From NCBI GenBank assembly GCA_009841225.1, contig VXMF01000005.1:1-64000 (forward strand): DNA of 64,000 nt, written 5' to 3'. The first letter of the stretch is position 1, and each line of letters starts with the position of its first letter. Source of the DNA: Terriglobia bacterium (GTDB lineage Bacteria > Acidobacteriota > Terriglobia > Bryobacterales > UBA6623). Made by a program: the position numbers and the translations under genes. Shown here in pieces: positions 53,278 to 63,269 of this stretch. The notes beneath the pieces are model-generated. The model saw only the letters and a list, made by a program, of their open reading frames with translations, searched no databases and was not told the DNA's origin.

Positions 53278-55443
53278 TCAGTCGCCGTAGATGCGCTCGT
53301 ACATGGCGCGATTCCGGAGCACGGACTGCACGTACCCGCGGGTCTCGCTGAACGGAATCGTCTCGGCAAATTCCTCGTTGTCCTCAAACGGGCCTAGCGC
53401 CATCCACTGCCCGATGCGCCGCTCCCCGGCGTTGTAGCCCGCCAATGTCTTTTCCAGCTCTCCGCCGAACTGCGCCAATACTTCCTTGAGGTGAAACGTG
53501 CCGAGCCGCAGGCTGGTGTCGGGCACTGTCAGCTTGCGGTTGGTGAAGCCTGAGATGCCCAAGCGGCGGAACAGTCCGCGGCCTGTCCCGGGCATGATCT
53601 GCATCAGGCCCAAGGCTCCAGCGCGCGACCTCGCGCCGGGGTGAAATTCCGACTCCTGCCGGATCAGGGCCGCCACTAGGTACGGGTCCAACCGGTGGCG
53701 CTCGGACCGGGCCCGCAGCCGATCCTCCCAGCCGATCGGAAACAGCAGACGCCAGTACTCGATGTCCAAGGAATCGTAGGCCATGCGCAGATAGCCGAAT
53801 AAGTAGCGCTTCATCGCCCGCAATGCCAAGTGGTGCTCGTCGCGGCCTTCGTGCATGCGGCCGAGATGCAACCCCGCGAAGTGGCCGTCGGACTTGCGGT
53901 AGTCCACACGGGAGTACTCCGTGCGGGCGTCGCCATCGAACCCAAGCTGGTGGAGGTCTCCGGCCCGCTCCAGCAGGTCCTGCGTAGCCGCAAGCGGCTG
54001 CGCCGCGAGCGACCGAACCTTGGGCAGGCCAGCCAAGATCCGCTTCTCAGTTTGCGAGTCTGCGGTCACCCTGCCCATGCCCCGGAGCCGCTGCTCGGCC
54101 AAGAACGCATAGTAGTAATGCGGAAACCCGCCCATGACCGCGCTGAAGTGCGCCGCAGCCTCCGACCGGCGCCCGCGGTCCTCGTGCAGGCGCCCGAGCC
54201 AATAGATCGCCCCGGCCCCAGTGGACGCGCCACCGTAGCGCTGGATGTGTTCGTTCAGCAGCTCGGCGCGCCTAGGGGAATCGTCCAGCCACGCGCGCCA
54301 GCAGACCTTCCAGTGCGCGTAGGCGGCATGCTGGCCCTGAGGAAAGGCATCTGCCAAGCGCTGGAACCACTTGGTGTAGCTGGCCCGGTCGTCCAGCAAG
54401 TAGTAGTAGTTGCCCACGGAAAGCAGCGCTTCCTCGTACCACGGCGACTCGCTGTGCTTTGCAGCCAGCTTGGAGATGCTGGACAGCATCTCGCCAACGA
54501 TGCGCTTGCGGCGCTCGATGGCGCACAGCAGGTAGAGCCGCTGTGCTTCCAGTTCCGGCTCTCGAGGACGCGCCCGCGCCAAGGACGTGTACGCCGCGGA
54601 AGACCTCCGGCGGGAGTAATCTGCCGCGCCCCGGCCGATGACGGCTCGGTCGCGCTCGTCCCCCGTCAGGCCCGCACTCAACGCCCTGCCGTATTCCGCC
54701 GATGCGCGTGTATACTCGCGCGCCTTGCGAAGACTCTCCGCTCGCGCCAGCCGCCATTTTGCGGGCGCCTCGGGATAGGCGTTGCCCATGCCCGCCCGCA
54801 GGCGGTCGAGCTGCTGCTCAGCTACGCGAGCCTGGTCGCTGAACGGGTAGAAATAATACGCTTCGCGATAGAGCGAGACTGCGCGCTCGAGCTTGCCGTC
54901 CAAGTGTTCGGCCCGCCCAGACAGGTATAGCCGAACGGGCTCTTCCAAGTCGCTCGAACCAGCGGCCAGCAGCGCTCTGGCATCGTCCAAGCGCTTCAGC
55001 CTCAGCAGGCTCTCGACGCGCAACCGGCCAGCGGCCGGACGAAACCGGCTGTCGGGGAACAGCTTGACAAAATCGCTGAGCGGCGTGAGCGCGCGTTCAA
55101 ACTCCTCTGCCAGCACGATGCACCTGGCACGGTAGTAGGCGGCATATTCCGCCGCCCAGTCGTCGGTAGCGCCCACCCTTGCCAAGGCACTCTCGGCAGC
55201 GAGGTAGTCCCTGTCCCGATAGTGCGCCATGCCGATGGCATAGTGGGCGAGGGCGCGATCCCTCCCGGAGGCACCGTCCGCAAAGCTCCGCAAGGCGCGG
55301 AAGTTCGCATCAGACCGGGATGCAGCCAGCGCCCGGCCTAACTCACTGAGCTTCGCGGGAACCGCGCCGGCAGCGCCTGATGCTCCGGTCAGCAAGACCG
55401 CCGCCAACCCGGCGACTCGCGTGCAATGACGAGGCCTGATCAT
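53278..55443 (-). CDS. Soluble-type lytic murein transglycosylase (Slt70-like)
   Basis: Protein of 721 residues from the ATG at 55443. A signal peptide (RVAGLAAVLLTGASGAAGA) is followed by a long alpha-helical TPR-like superhelix (about 30-560) and a C-terminal SLT domain (about 580-715). The catalytic Glu is Glu597 in LIRQESEF; GALGLMQIMPGTG and LAGYNAGERRIGQW complete the goose-lysozyme-type fold. It cleaves the MurNAc-GlcNAc bond of peptidoglycan with 1,6-anhydro product formation. It is a single gene, with the next minus-strand gene 55 bases upstream. Confidence 0.92.
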   Translation of the reverse strand: MIRPRHCTRVAGLAAVLLTGASGAAGAVPAKLSELGRALAASRSDANFRALRSFADGASGRDRALAHYAIGMAHYRDRDYLAAESALARVGATDDWAAEYAAYYRARCIVLAEEFERALTPLSDFVKLFPDSRFRPAAGRLRVESLLRLKRLDDARALLAAGSSDLEEPVRLYLSGRAEHLDGKLERAVSLYREAYYFYPFSDQARVAEQQLDRLRAGMGNAYPEAPAKWRLARAESLRKAREYTRASAEYGRALSAGLTGDERDRAVIGRGAADYSRRRSSAAYTSLARARPREPELEAQRLYLLCAIERRKRIVGEMLSSISKLAAKHSESPWYEEALLSVGNYYYLLDDRASYTKWFQRLADAFPQGQHAAYAHWKVCWRAWLDDSPRRAELLNEHIQRYGGASTGAGAIYWLGRLHEDRGRRSEAAAHFSAVMGGFPHYYYAFLAEQRLRGMGRVTADSQTEKRILAGLPKVRSLAAQPLAATQDLLERAGDLHQLGFDGDARTEYSRVDYRKSDGHFAGLHLGRMHEGRDEHHLALRAMKRYLFGYLRMAYDSLDIEYWRLLFPIGWEDRLRARSERHRLDPYLVAALIRQESEFHPGARSRAGALGLMQIMPGTGRGLFRRLGISGFTNRKLTVPDTSLRLGTFHLKEVLAQFGGELEKTLAGYNAGERRIGQWMALGPFEDNEEFAETIPFSETRGYVQSVLRNRAMYERIYGD

Positions 55444-55498
55444 CGCGCGCAACGAACCGCCGGAGAACTGCTGAGCGCGGATTCAATGTGTCTGAGCA

Positions 55499-56122
55499 TC
55501 AAGTCTTGGGGCGCGAATTCAGGGCCTCGATCCAAGCCTCGGCCGTGAGGATGAGAGATTCGATGGCCGATTCCCGAACCGCTGCGCCGTCCACAAGCAC
55601 CAGCCCGAGCACGGTGTCCCGCAGCACCAAGGGCAGGGCCCGCAACTCTGTGTCGTCCGAATAGCCCAGCTTAGAAGCGAGCTGGTGCGACACGTTGTGC
55701 TGGCCTCCTGTGATGACCATCGCGTCCTTGGTCTCCACCGCATGAGCCAAGGCGGGGGCGGATGCGAGATCGAACGAGACCTGGCGCAGATCCGTCGATT
55801 CGGCGGGAGATTCGCCGCCCGACGCGCGAAATCCGGTCAGCCGATCGCCGTCGTTCAGGAGCACCACCGCACGGTCGCAAAGCTGGCCGACCGAGTCGGC
55901 GAGCTCGACCAGTACTGCGGCGGCATCGCCCGCTGCACGAATCCGCCGCGTTGAGGCGGCGATTTGATCCAGCAGAGCGGCCGTGTCTGCGGCTGTCTTC
56001 GATGCAAGGGTCGCGAGGCGATCTTCGGCGACACGCCCAGCCTCCTCGCCCAAGCGGGCCAGGTGGTCTTGGCAGATGGCGATGATTTCTGCCCGGACCG
56101 CGGGAGTCTCTGCGTCTGACAT
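55499..56122 (-). CDS. GAF-like domain protein, function unknown
   Basis: Protein of 207 residues. The first 70 residues are Ala-rich helix with coiled-coil tendency (LARLGEEAGRVAEDRLATLASKTAADTAALLDQIAASTRRI). The second half has a GAF-like alternation (VLVELADSVGQLCDRAVVLLNDGDRLTGFRASGG, then LRALPLVLRDTVLGLVLVDG). No catalytic or known ligand residues can be named. It lies upstream of the transglycosylase on the same strand. A regulatory or sensory role is only a guess. Confidence 0.55.
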   Translation of the reverse strand: MSDAETPAVRAEIIAICQDHLARLGEEAGRVAEDRLATLASKTAADTAALLDQIAASTRRIRAAGDAAAVLVELADSVGQLCDRAVVLLNDGDRLTGFRASGGESPAESTDLRQVSFDLASAPALAHAVETKDAMVITGGQHNVSHQLASKLGYSDDTELRALPLVLRDTVLGLVLVDGAAVRESAIESLILTAEAWIEALNSRPKT

Positions 56123-56228
56123 CAAGAGGCTGGGAGCGGCACCATCCGCGAAATGCTATTGTATCGAAGGCCAGAGCCTTGGCTGCTATAGGCGCGGAGC
56201 CAACGCTCGTCCCTCAGGCCGCACTTCG

Positions 56229-56939
56229 ATGACAGACCTCAAGGGGCAGTGCGCCATAGTCACGGGCGGCACGAAGGGGATCGGCTACTCCATCGCCGAG
56301 GCTTTGATCGCGGAAGGGGCTCGCGTGGCCATTTGCGGCCGAAGCGAGGCCGCGCTTTCCGCTGCAATCCGATCTCTGGGCACGCAGGGCCGGATCGTTG
56401 GCCGTCCGTGCGATGTAGGCCAGTGGGAACAGGTGAAGGAGTTTTTCTCATTCGTCGACCGAGAACTCGGCGACGTAGACATCTTGGTGAACAACGCCGG
56501 CGTCGGTCATTTCGGCGCGGTCGACGAACTCGCCCCCGAATTGTGGCGAGAGGTCATCGACACGAACCTGAGCGGGCCGTTCTACTGCTCCAATCTGGCG
56601 GCAGCGCGCATGAAGCGGCGCGGTGGAGGATTCATCCTCAATATCGGCAGCTTGGCGGGCAAGTACCCGTTCGCCACCGGCGCGGCCTACAACGCGTCCA
56701 AGTTCGGACTGGCCGGGTTCACGGAAGCGATGATGCTAGACCTGCGCCACTTGAATATCCGCGTGAGCACGATCATGCCCGGCAGCGTACAGACCGGGTT
56801 CAGGTCAGAAATCGAAGGCGCGGAATGGAAGCTCGACCCAGCAGCCATCGCATCCACGGCGATCCACCTCTTCAAGACACCCGCTCGCAACCTCGCCAGT
56901 CGCGTCGAAATGCGTCCCAGCCGACCTCGCCGAACGTAG
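56229..56939 (+). CDS. Short-chain dehydrogenase/reductase
   Basis: Protein of 236 residues from the ATG at 56229. The cofactor loop TGGTKGIGYSIAEA (residues about 11-24), NNAGVGHFG, and the catalytic Ser-Tyr-Lys set in LNIGSLAGKYPFATGAAYNASKFG are complete. IMPGSVQTGF closes the active-site lobe. The arginine in CGRSEAAL suggests NADP(H), though this is an inference. The substrate is unknown. The C-terminus is short and basic. It is convergent with alaS across 26 bases. Confidence 0.9.
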   Translation: MTDLKGQCAIVTGGTKGIGYSIAEALIAEGARVAICGRSEAALSAAIRSLGTQGRIVGRPCDVGQWEQVKEFFSFVDRELGDVDILVNNAGVGHFGAVDELAPELWREVIDTNLSGPFYCSNLAAARMKRRGGGFILNIGSLAGKYPFATGAAYNASKFGLAGFTEAMMLDLRHLNIRVSTIMPGSVQTGFRSEIEGAEWKLDPAAIASTAIHLFKTPARNLASRVEMRPSRPRRT

Positions 56940-56965
56940 CCCCGGAGGCGGCTCGGAGAGAACCC

Positions 56966-59614
56966 TCATTGGGCCGCGCCCTCGCCCACGATTTCGTAGA
57001 CTCGCTCCAACGCACCCGCTAGCGACTCGGGGTTCTTGCCACCGGCTTCGGCCATGTCTGGACGCCCGCCCCCGCCCCCGCCGACCAGCTTGGCGACGGC
57101 AGAGACTACGCGGCCGGCATGGACCCGCGTCCCCGCGATATCCTTCGTGGCCGCCGAAATCAGCGCGACGCGCCCGTCTTTGACGGTTCCGAAAACCACC
57201 AGGCCGGAACCCATTTTTTGGCGGACGGCGTCGGCCAGCAGGCGCAGTTGCTCGCGCTCCACACCGTCCAGCTTTGCCGCGAGCACCTTCAGGCCGCCCA
57301 CATCGCGCGCCTGCGCGACCAAATCGCCCACGCTCGTTCTGGCCAGCTTCGCCTTCAGCCCGGCGATCTCGCGATCTTGTCGGCGTCGTTCGGCCATCAG
57401 CCGTTCGACAGCCGACGCCAGCCCGTCGTCCTGAACCCTGAGCAGCGCCGTAAGCTGCTGCACGCTGCCGGTGGCCTCGCGGTAGTGCCCGAAGGCGCCT
57501 GTGCCGGAGATCGCCTCGATACGCCGCACGCCGGCGGCGCTGCTGGTTTCGCCGACCACCTTGAACACGCCAATCTCGCCGGTGCGCGCGACGTGCGTAC
57601 CGCCGCAAAGCTCCACGCTGAAGTCGCCCACGCTAACAACCCGGACTCTGTCGAGGTATTTCTCTCCGAACAGAGCCATCGCGCCTTCGCGGACCGCCAC
57701 ATCTAGGTCCTTCACCTCTGTGACAACCTCGGTGTCGCGCAGAACGTGCTCGTTGACCAAGTCCTCGACATCCTCGAGTTCCCGGGCCTCGATCGGAGCG
57801 TAGTGCGTGATGTCGAAGCGTAGCCGCTCCGGATCCACAACGCTTCCGGCCTGCTTGACATGAGTGCCCAACACCCTTCGCAGCGCAGCGTGCATCAAGT
57901 GCGTGGCGGTGTGGTTGCGGCGGGCCGCGTCGCGGCTCGATTCATCCACGCGACCGGCCAGCACGTCGCCGAGCGCGATGTCGTGCAAGACCTCGACGCG
58001 ATGCACGCTGGTCCCGCGCACCGGAGCTTGCACGTCCGAGACTGCGGCAACCGTTTCCGACCCGCGCGTGAGCACGCCGCGATCACCGACCTGTCCGCCG
58101 GCTTCCGCATAGAACGGAGTCCGCTCCAAGACTACCTCGGCCCGCGAGCCAGCCCCGGCCACTTCGACGGCCTCCCCGTCCCGCAACAGCCCGACCACGC
58201 GCAGCTCCTCGTCACTGGTCCGGTCGTAGCCCACGAAGACGGTCTTGCAGCGCTCGGAGAGATCGATCAGCGCGGGCGTAGCAGCCGCATCGCCCTTTGC
58301 AGGGCCCTTCCAGCTGGAGCGGGCGCGCGCCCGCTGGCCAGCCATCTCGGACTCGAAGCCCCGCAGGTCGATCTTGAGGTCGCGCTCCCGTGCCATCTCC
58401 TGCTGCTCGTCCATCGACAGCCCGAACGTGTCGTACAACCGGAAGGCCACCGCGCCTGGAATCATGCCGTCTTCAAGCTTCTCGAGCGCACTCTCGAACT
58501 CCCGCTCGGCCACCGCGAAGTTGCGCTCGTAGCGCAGTTCCTCGTCGCGCACGATCCGCGCGACACGCCGGGACGACTCTTGCATCTCTGGATAGGCCGA
58601 CTGCATCATCTCGGCGACGAAACCTGTCATTTGATGCAGGAACGGACCTTCCGAGCCGGCCAGCCTGGCGTGGCGGAGCGCCCTGCGGATGATCTTGCGC
58701 AGGACGTATCCCCTGCCCTCGTTGGCGGGCATCACGTCGTCATGCACCAAGAACGCCGCGGAGCGGCTGTGGTCGGCCACGATCCGCAGCGCAGTGTCCG
58801 TGGCGGGATCGGCTCCGTAGCGGATGCCAAGCAACTCCCCGGCGCGATGGATGATTGGCCGGAAGAGGTCGGTGTCGAAGTTGGACAGCTTTCCCTGCAG
58901 CACGGCTGCTGTCCGCTCCAAGCCCATGCCGGTGTCGATCGATGGCCTGGGCAGGGGGTGAAGCTTGCCTTGCTCGTCGCGGTTGAACTGCATGAAGACG
59001 AGATTCCAGATCTCGACGTAGCGAGACACCTCTGCCGGGAACGGGTCATCCGGCTCGCCAGGCTCGAGGCCCTCGGGGCCGTAGTCGTAGAAGATCTCCG
59101 AGCACGGCCCGCAGGGCCCGGTGTCGCCCATCTGCCAGAAGTTGTCTTTCTCGCCGCACCGCTTGATGCGGTCCAGCGGCACTCCCGCGACCTTCGTCCA
59201 GAGCCGCTCGGCATCGTCGTCATCGCGGAAAACGGTGACATAGAGCCGGTCCTTGGGCAGCCCGTAGACCTCCGTGACCAGTTCCCAGGCGAAACGGATT
59301 GCGTCTTCCTTGAAGTAGTCACCGAACGAAAAATTGCCCAGCATTTCGAAGAACGTGTGGTGTCGCCGCGTGCGGCCCACATTCTCGAGATCGTTGTGCT
59401 TGCCGCCCGCGCGGACGCACTTCTGCGAGGTGGTCGCGCGCGCGTAGGGGCGTCGCTCGTCTCCGGTGAAGACATCCTTGAACTGGTTCATCCCGGCGTT
59501 GGCGAACAGCAGCGTCGGGTCGTTTGCAGGCACCAGTGATGAGCTGGGAACCCTCCTGTGCCCCTTCGTCTCGAAGTAGTGCAAGAACTGCTCGCGAATT
59601 TCGTCGCCAGTCAT
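56966..59614 (-). CDS. alaS: Alanyl-tRNA synthetase
   Basis: Protein of 882 residues from the ATG at 59614, which gives the standard start TGDEIREQFLHYFETKGH. The class II catalytic core has FANAGMNQFKDVF and RATTSQKCVRAGGKHNDLENVG. The editing domain shows the zinc motif HTATHLMHAAL and CGGTHVARTGEIGVF, and a glycine-rich C-terminal domain ends at KLVGGGGGGRPDMAEAGG. It charges tRNA-Ala and edits Ser and Gly. It is the last gene of a run that begins with ribosomal protein genes; the 145-base gap from thiE leaves a separate promoter possible. Confidence 0.96.
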   Translation of the reverse strand: MTGDEIREQFLHYFETKGHRRVPSSSLVPANDPTLLFANAGMNQFKDVFTGDERRPYARATTSQKCVRAGGKHNDLENVGRTRRHHTFFEMLGNFSFGDYFKEDAIRFAWELVTEVYGLPKDRLYVTVFRDDDDAERLWTKVAGVPLDRIKRCGEKDNFWQMGDTGPCGPCSEIFYDYGPEGLEPGEPDDPFPAEVSRYVEIWNLVFMQFNRDEQGKLHPLPRPSIDTGMGLERTAAVLQGKLSNFDTDLFRPIIHRAGELLGIRYGADPATDTALRIVADHSRSAAFLVHDDVMPANEGRGYVLRKIIRRALRHARLAGSEGPFLHQMTGFVAEMMQSAYPEMQESSRRVARIVRDEELRYERNFAVAEREFESALEKLEDGMIPGAVAFRLYDTFGLSMDEQQEMARERDLKIDLRGFESEMAGQRARARSSWKGPAKGDAAATPALIDLSERCKTVFVGYDRTSDEELRVVGLLRDGEAVEVAGAGSRAEVVLERTPFYAEAGGQVGDRGVLTRGSETVAAVSDVQAPVRGTSVHRVEVLHDIALGDVLAGRVDESSRDAARRNHTATHLMHAALRRVLGTHVKQAGSVVDPERLRFDITHYAPIEARELEDVEDLVNEHVLRDTEVVTEVKDLDVAVREGAMALFGEKYLDRVRVVSVGDFSVELCGGTHVARTGEIGVFKVVGETSSAAGVRRIEAISGTGAFGHYREATGSVQQLTALLRVQDDGLASAVERLMAERRRQDREIAGLKAKLARTSVGDLVAQARDVGGLKVLAAKLDGVEREQLRLLADAVRQKMGSGLVVFGTVKDGRVALISAATKDIAGTRVHAGRVVSAVAKLVGGGGGGRPDMAEAGGKNPESLAGALERVYEIVGEGAAQ

Positions 59615-59759
59615 GGAGGACAGGGCCGGGCCCACGCGTTGGGGCAGACTCCCATTCTAGTGCCGACTCGGGCAGTCTCGAAGCGAGCCGCGGGACGGCT
59701 GGCGGGCGGGCGGGGTTGCCACCTTCGGTCAGGCGCGGCGAACGGCCAAGCCCAATTGC

Positions 59760-60398
59760 TCAACGGCGCAGCCGCATCCACTGAGCTAGGTTGCGGGGGG
59801 TGATGCCGGAAATAGCCGAAACGCTGTCTGCTCCCGCCGCCAAGACCTCGCTCGCGTTGGAAAGCGTAATGCCCCCGATCGCGACCAACGGCTTGGCGGT
59901 CATTGAACGCGCCTCGCGTACGCCCTCGATTCCGACCACCGGGTCCGGGTTCCGCTTGCTCGACGTGCGGAAGGCCGGACCAATCGCCAAGTAGTCCGCC
60001 CACCGGCACTGGTCGGCCGAGAGTTGGCCGGCATTGTGTGTCGAATATCCCAACAGGATGTCCGAACCGATCAGCCGCCGCACGTCTGCAGGCGGCAGAT
60101 CGTCTTGCCCGACATGGACGCCGTCGGCCTCCAAGGCCAGCGCGATGTCCGCCCGGTCATTGACCACAAAAGCGACCCCGGCCCGGCGCAGGATCTCGCC
60201 CGCCGCGCGGGCTTCGTCGAACTGCCGCCGCCCGAACTCGCCCTTATGCCGGTACTGCACGATTCGCGCGCCCGCGCTTGCCAGAGCGCCCGCCAGTTGG
60301 GCCGGGTCGCTCCCGGCGGCGTTCGCGGCATCCGAATCGATGATGGGATAGACCACCGGAAAATCGGCAAGAAGCGCCGACCTTAGCCGCGCATCCAT
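59760..60398 (-). CDS. thiE: Thiamine-phosphate synthase
   Basis: Protein of 212 residues from the ATG at 60398, which has a GGAGGCGG ribosome site just upstream. The phosphate-binding and pyrimidine sites appear as VVNDRADIALALEADGVHVGQDDLP and YLAIGPAFRTSSKRNPDPVVG, and LVAIGGITLSNASEVLAAGADSVSAIS closes the barrel. It joins the thiazole and pyrimidine phosphates to give thiamine monophosphate. It lies 34 bases after frr on the same strand, within an otherwise translational operon. No riboswitch was seen before it. Confidence 0.92.
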   Translation of the reverse strand: MDARLRSALLADFPVVYPIIDSDAANAAGSDPAQLAGALASAGARIVQYRHKGEFGRRQFDEARAAGEILRRAGVAFVVNDRADIALALEADGVHVGQDDLPPADVRRLIGSDILLGYSTHNAGQLSADQCRWADYLAIGPAFRTSSKRNPDPVVGIEGVREARSMTAKPLVAIGGITLSNASEVLAAGADSVSAISGITPRNLAQWMRLRR

Positions 60399-60432
60399 AT
60401 TCCGCCTCCATGCGGTCGCAGGCGGGAGGGGC

Positions 60433-61014
60433 CTACCCGATCTCGAGGATCTCCCTTTCCTTCGCTGCGCCCGCCGCATTGATGCGCTTGACGGCGTCAT
60501 CGGTGGTCTTTTGGATCAGGTCGTGGCCGCGCTTGCCCTCGTCCTCCGAGATGGACTTGCCCTTCTCGAGTTGCTTGATGGCTTCGTTGGCATCGCGGCG
60601 GATGTTGCGCACGGCCACCCTGTGCTGTTCGATGACATCGTGGAGCCGCTTCACGAGATCCTGGCGGCGCTCCGAGGTCAGTGGCGGCACGGCTAGGCGG
60701 ATGATCTTGCCGTCATTTGCCGGATTGATGCCGAGGTCGGACAGCTGAATGGCCTTCTCAATGGCACCCAACTGGGTGATATCCCATGGCTGGATCGTGA
60801 GGGTCGTCGGATTCGGCGTGGCCAGCGTCGCCATCTGGCTCAGCGGCGTGGAGGTGCCGTAGTAGTCGACCTTGATCGGATCTAGCAAAGCGATCGAGGC
60901 ACGCCCAGTGCGAATGGTGGACATTGCACGGGAAAGGTCTTGGACCGATTTCTCCATCCGCGCGCCTGCCTCGGTGTTGACCTCGGCGACGTTCTCTCCG
61001 TGGATGTGGGTCAT
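60433..61014 (-). CDS. frr: Ribosome recycling factor
   Basis: Protein of 193 residues, close to the usual 185. The two-domain L-shaped factor is evident: MEKSVQDLSRAMSTIRTGRASIALLDPIKVDYYGTSTPLSQMATLATPNPTTLTIQPWD and IRLAVPPLTSERRQDLVKRLH, with a C-terminal helix. It dissolves post-termination ribosomes with EF-G. It starts 27 bases after the pyrH stop, a common order. Confidence 0.96.
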   Translation of the reverse strand: MTHIHGENVAEVNTEAGARMEKSVQDLSRAMSTIRTGRASIALLDPIKVDYYGTSTPLSQMATLATPNPTTLTIQPWDITQLGAIEKAIQLSDLGINPANDGKIIRLAVPPLTSERRQDLVKRLHDVIEQHRVAVRNIRRDANEAIKQLEKGKSISEDEGKRGHDLIQKTTDDAVKRINAAGAAKEREILEIG

Positions 61015-61041
61015 GCGCTTCTCTCCTTTGTTCCATACAGC

Positions 61042-61749
61042 CTAGGACATCAGCGTGCCGGGAGTCTCGCCGCGCGCCACCCGTGCCAAGATCCCCTCTT
61101 CGTCCAGTCCGAAGACCAGCACCTTCAGGGAATGGTCGCGGCACATTGCTACCGCCGTGGCGTCCATCACCGCCAACCTCTCAGCGAGCACTTGATCGTA
61201 CGACACGGTCTCGAACGCCCTGGCATCGGAGTGGAGTGCCGGATCCTTGTCGTAGACCCCGCCGACCTTCGTGCCCTTGGCCAACACGTCAGCCCCGATC
61301 TCGACCGCGCGCAGGGACGCGGCGGTGTCGGTGGTGAAGTATGGATTGCCCGTGCCCCCGGCCAGCACGACGACCTCCCTCCGCTCCAGGGCCGCGACGG
61401 CCGCCCCGCGACCGTAGGCTTCGGCCACGGCCGCACACGGAACGGCGCTGAACACCTTGCTCGGCACACCCGCTGTGCGGAGGGCCTCGGCCAAGGCTAG
61501 CGAGTTGATCAAGGTGGCTAGCATGCCCATGTGGTCGGCGGTCGTGCGCTCAATGCCTGCTCCCGCGAGCGCCGCCCCGCGCACGAAATTGCCCGCGCCA
61601 AGCACCAGCGCAACTTCGGCGCCTTCGGAGCGCGCCGACGCGATCTCGCCGGCAAGCCAAGCCAAGCGGGCATGGGCAATGCCGCAAGCGTCGGGGCCGG
61701 CAAGCATTTCGCCCGAAAGCTTGAACAGGACTCGGCGCGGCTTGTGCAT
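61042..61749 (-). CDS. pyrH: UMP kinase
   Basis: Protein of 235 residues from the ATG at 61749. The amino-acid-kinase fold shows KPRRVLFKLSGEMLAG, VALVLGAGNFVRGAALA (usual GGGN replaced by GAGN) and VVLAGGTGNPYFTTDTAA, then KVGGVYDKDPALH. It makes UDP from UMP and ATP, and is usually hexameric and regulated by GTP and UTP. It lies in the conserved tsf-pyrH-frr order, 55 bases after tsf. Confidence 0.95.
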   Translation of the reverse strand: MHKPRRVLFKLSGEMLAGPDACGIAHARLAWLAGEIASARSEGAEVALVLGAGNFVRGAALAGAGIERTTADHMGMLATLINSLALAEALRTAGVPSKVFSAVPCAAVAEAYGRGAAVAALERREVVVLAGGTGNPYFTTDTAASLRAVEIGADVLAKGTKVGGVYDKDPALHSDARAFETVSYDQVLAERLAVMDATAVAMCRDHSLKVLVFGLDEEGILARVARGETPGTLMS

Positions 61750-61804
61750 GGTCAGGGCGGCCCCATGATAGCCCGGCTTAAGGTAGGGCTCTGCTGGCTC
61801 GGGC

Positions 61805-62407
61805 CTAGGAGTCCTCGCCGACCTTGAAGCGCTGGAAGCGCCGGATGGCCATGTTCTCGCCCAGCTTGGCGATACTGGTCTGAAGCAAGCTGCCGATGGT
61901 CGTGGAAGGATCCTTGACGAACGGCTGGTCCACCAGCACGATCTCCTCGTAGAACTTGCCCATGCGGCCATCGACAATCCTATCGACAACGGCCGCAGGC
62001 TTGCCCTCCTGCAAGGCGCGGTCGCGCTGGATTTGGCGCTCCTTGTCCACGGTCTCGGCCGGTACCTGCTCGCGAGTGATGTACTGCGGATCGGCGGCCG
62101 CGATTTGCATCGCAATGTCCTTGACCAATTGCTGGAAGTCGTCCGTGCGCGCCACGAAATCCGATTCGCAGTTCACTTCGACAAGCACGCCGAGCTTCGC
62201 GCCGGCATGGATGTAGCTGCCAACCACACCCTCGTTAGCAGCCCGGCCGCTCTTCTTCTGGGCGATTGCCACGCCACGCTTGCGCAGCGCAATTTCGGCT
62301 GCGGCGAGATCGCCGCCGGCATCGACCAATGCCTTCTTGCACTCCATGAAACCCGCGCCGCTCTTGTCGCGCAGTTCCTTGACTAGCTTTGCGCTAACTT
62401 CCGCCAT
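61805..62407 (-). CDS. tsf: Elongation factor Ts
   Basis: Protein of 200 residues, the short form of EF-Ts. The N-terminal UBA-like domain (VKELRDKSGAGFMECKKALVDAGGDLAAAEIALRKRG) and the core segment VLVEVNCESDFVARTDDFQQLVKDIAMQIAAADP are complete. It recharges EF-Tu with GTP. It follows rpsB after 49 bases, as in most bacteria. Confidence 0.96.
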   Translation of the reverse strand: MAEVSAKLVKELRDKSGAGFMECKKALVDAGGDLAAAEIALRKRGVAIAQKKSGRAANEGVVGSYIHAGAKLGVLVEVNCESDFVARTDDFQQLVKDIAMQIAAADPQYITREQVPAETVDKERQIQRDRALQEGKPAAVVDRIVDGRMGKFYEEIVLVDQPFVKDPSTTIGSLLQTSIAKLGENMAIRRFQRFKVGEDS

Positions 62408-62456
62408 TGGATGCCTCCCCTCGAAAACCCTCCGTCGAGACCGGCCTAGCCGGCGC

Positions 62457-63236
62457 CTACTCGCCGAGCGAAGATACGCCGGCGCCGTCGTCCACCAGGG
62501 TCCCGGCCGAATCGTCGCCTTCATCGCCGGCCGGCTCGTCCTCGGGCGGCGGGATAGTGGCCCTGCCTTCGAGGACCGCTTCGGACACCCTGTTGGTGAA
62601 CAGCGAAATCGACCGCAGAGCGTCGTCGTTGCCAGGGATCACGTAGTCCACCTCGTCCGGGTTGGAGTTCGTGTCCACAACCGCGATCACAGGGATGTTG
62701 AGCTTGCGCGCCTCGTGCACGGCGATCTCTTCCTTGCGCGTGTCGATGATGAAGACCATGTCCGGCAGGCCCGGCATGTCCTTGATGCCCGCGATATTGG
62801 CCGCCAGCGCCTTGCGCTCACGCTCGAGGCGCGAGATCTCTTTCTTGCTGCGCCCCTCGTAGCCATCTTCTTCGGCGAGCCGCTGGAGCTCCTTGTAGCG
62901 GTCGAGCGACTTCTGCACCGTGACCCAGTTGGTCAGCAACCCGCCAAGCCAGCGATGGTTGACGTAGTACATGCCGCAGCGGCGGGCCTCCTCGGCCACC
63001 GCCTCCTGGGCCTGGCGCTTGGTGCCGACGAAGAGCATGGTCTTGCCCAGAGCGGCCTGCTCGCCGATGAACTGCAGCGCCTCCTTGAAGTTCTTCAGGG
63101 TCTTCTGCAGGTCAATGATGTGGATGTTGTTGCGTTCGCCGAAGATGAACTCCTTCATCCTCGGGTTCCAGTGCCTGGTCTGGTGCCCGAAATGAACGCC
63201 GGCTTCGAGCAATTCCTTCATGGTGATTTGCGGCAC
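62457..63236 (-). CDS. rpsB: 30S ribosomal protein S2
   Basis: Protein of 259 residues from the GTG at 63236, preceded by a GGAGG site. Hallmarks are [61 protein letters not shown] and [31 protein letters not shown] short Glu/Gly-rich tail extends the C-terminus. It lies in a run with rpsI upstream and tsf downstream. Confidence 0.96.
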   Translation of the reverse strand: MPQITMKELLEAGVHFGHQTRHWNPRMKEFIFGERNNIHIIDLQKTLKNFKEALQFIGEQAALGKTMLFVGTKRQAQEAVAEEARRCGMYYVNHRWLGGLLTNWVTVQKSLDRYKELQRLAEEDGYEGRSKKEISRLERERKALAANIAGIKDMPGLPDMVFIIDTRKEEIAVHEARKLNIPVIAVVDTNSNPDEVDYVIPGNDDALRSISLFTNRVSEAVLEGRATIPPPEDEPAGDEGDDSAGTLVDDGAGVSSLGE

Positions 63237-63269
63237 GGTACCTCCGTTGACGGCTGTGCGCGGGTCTAC

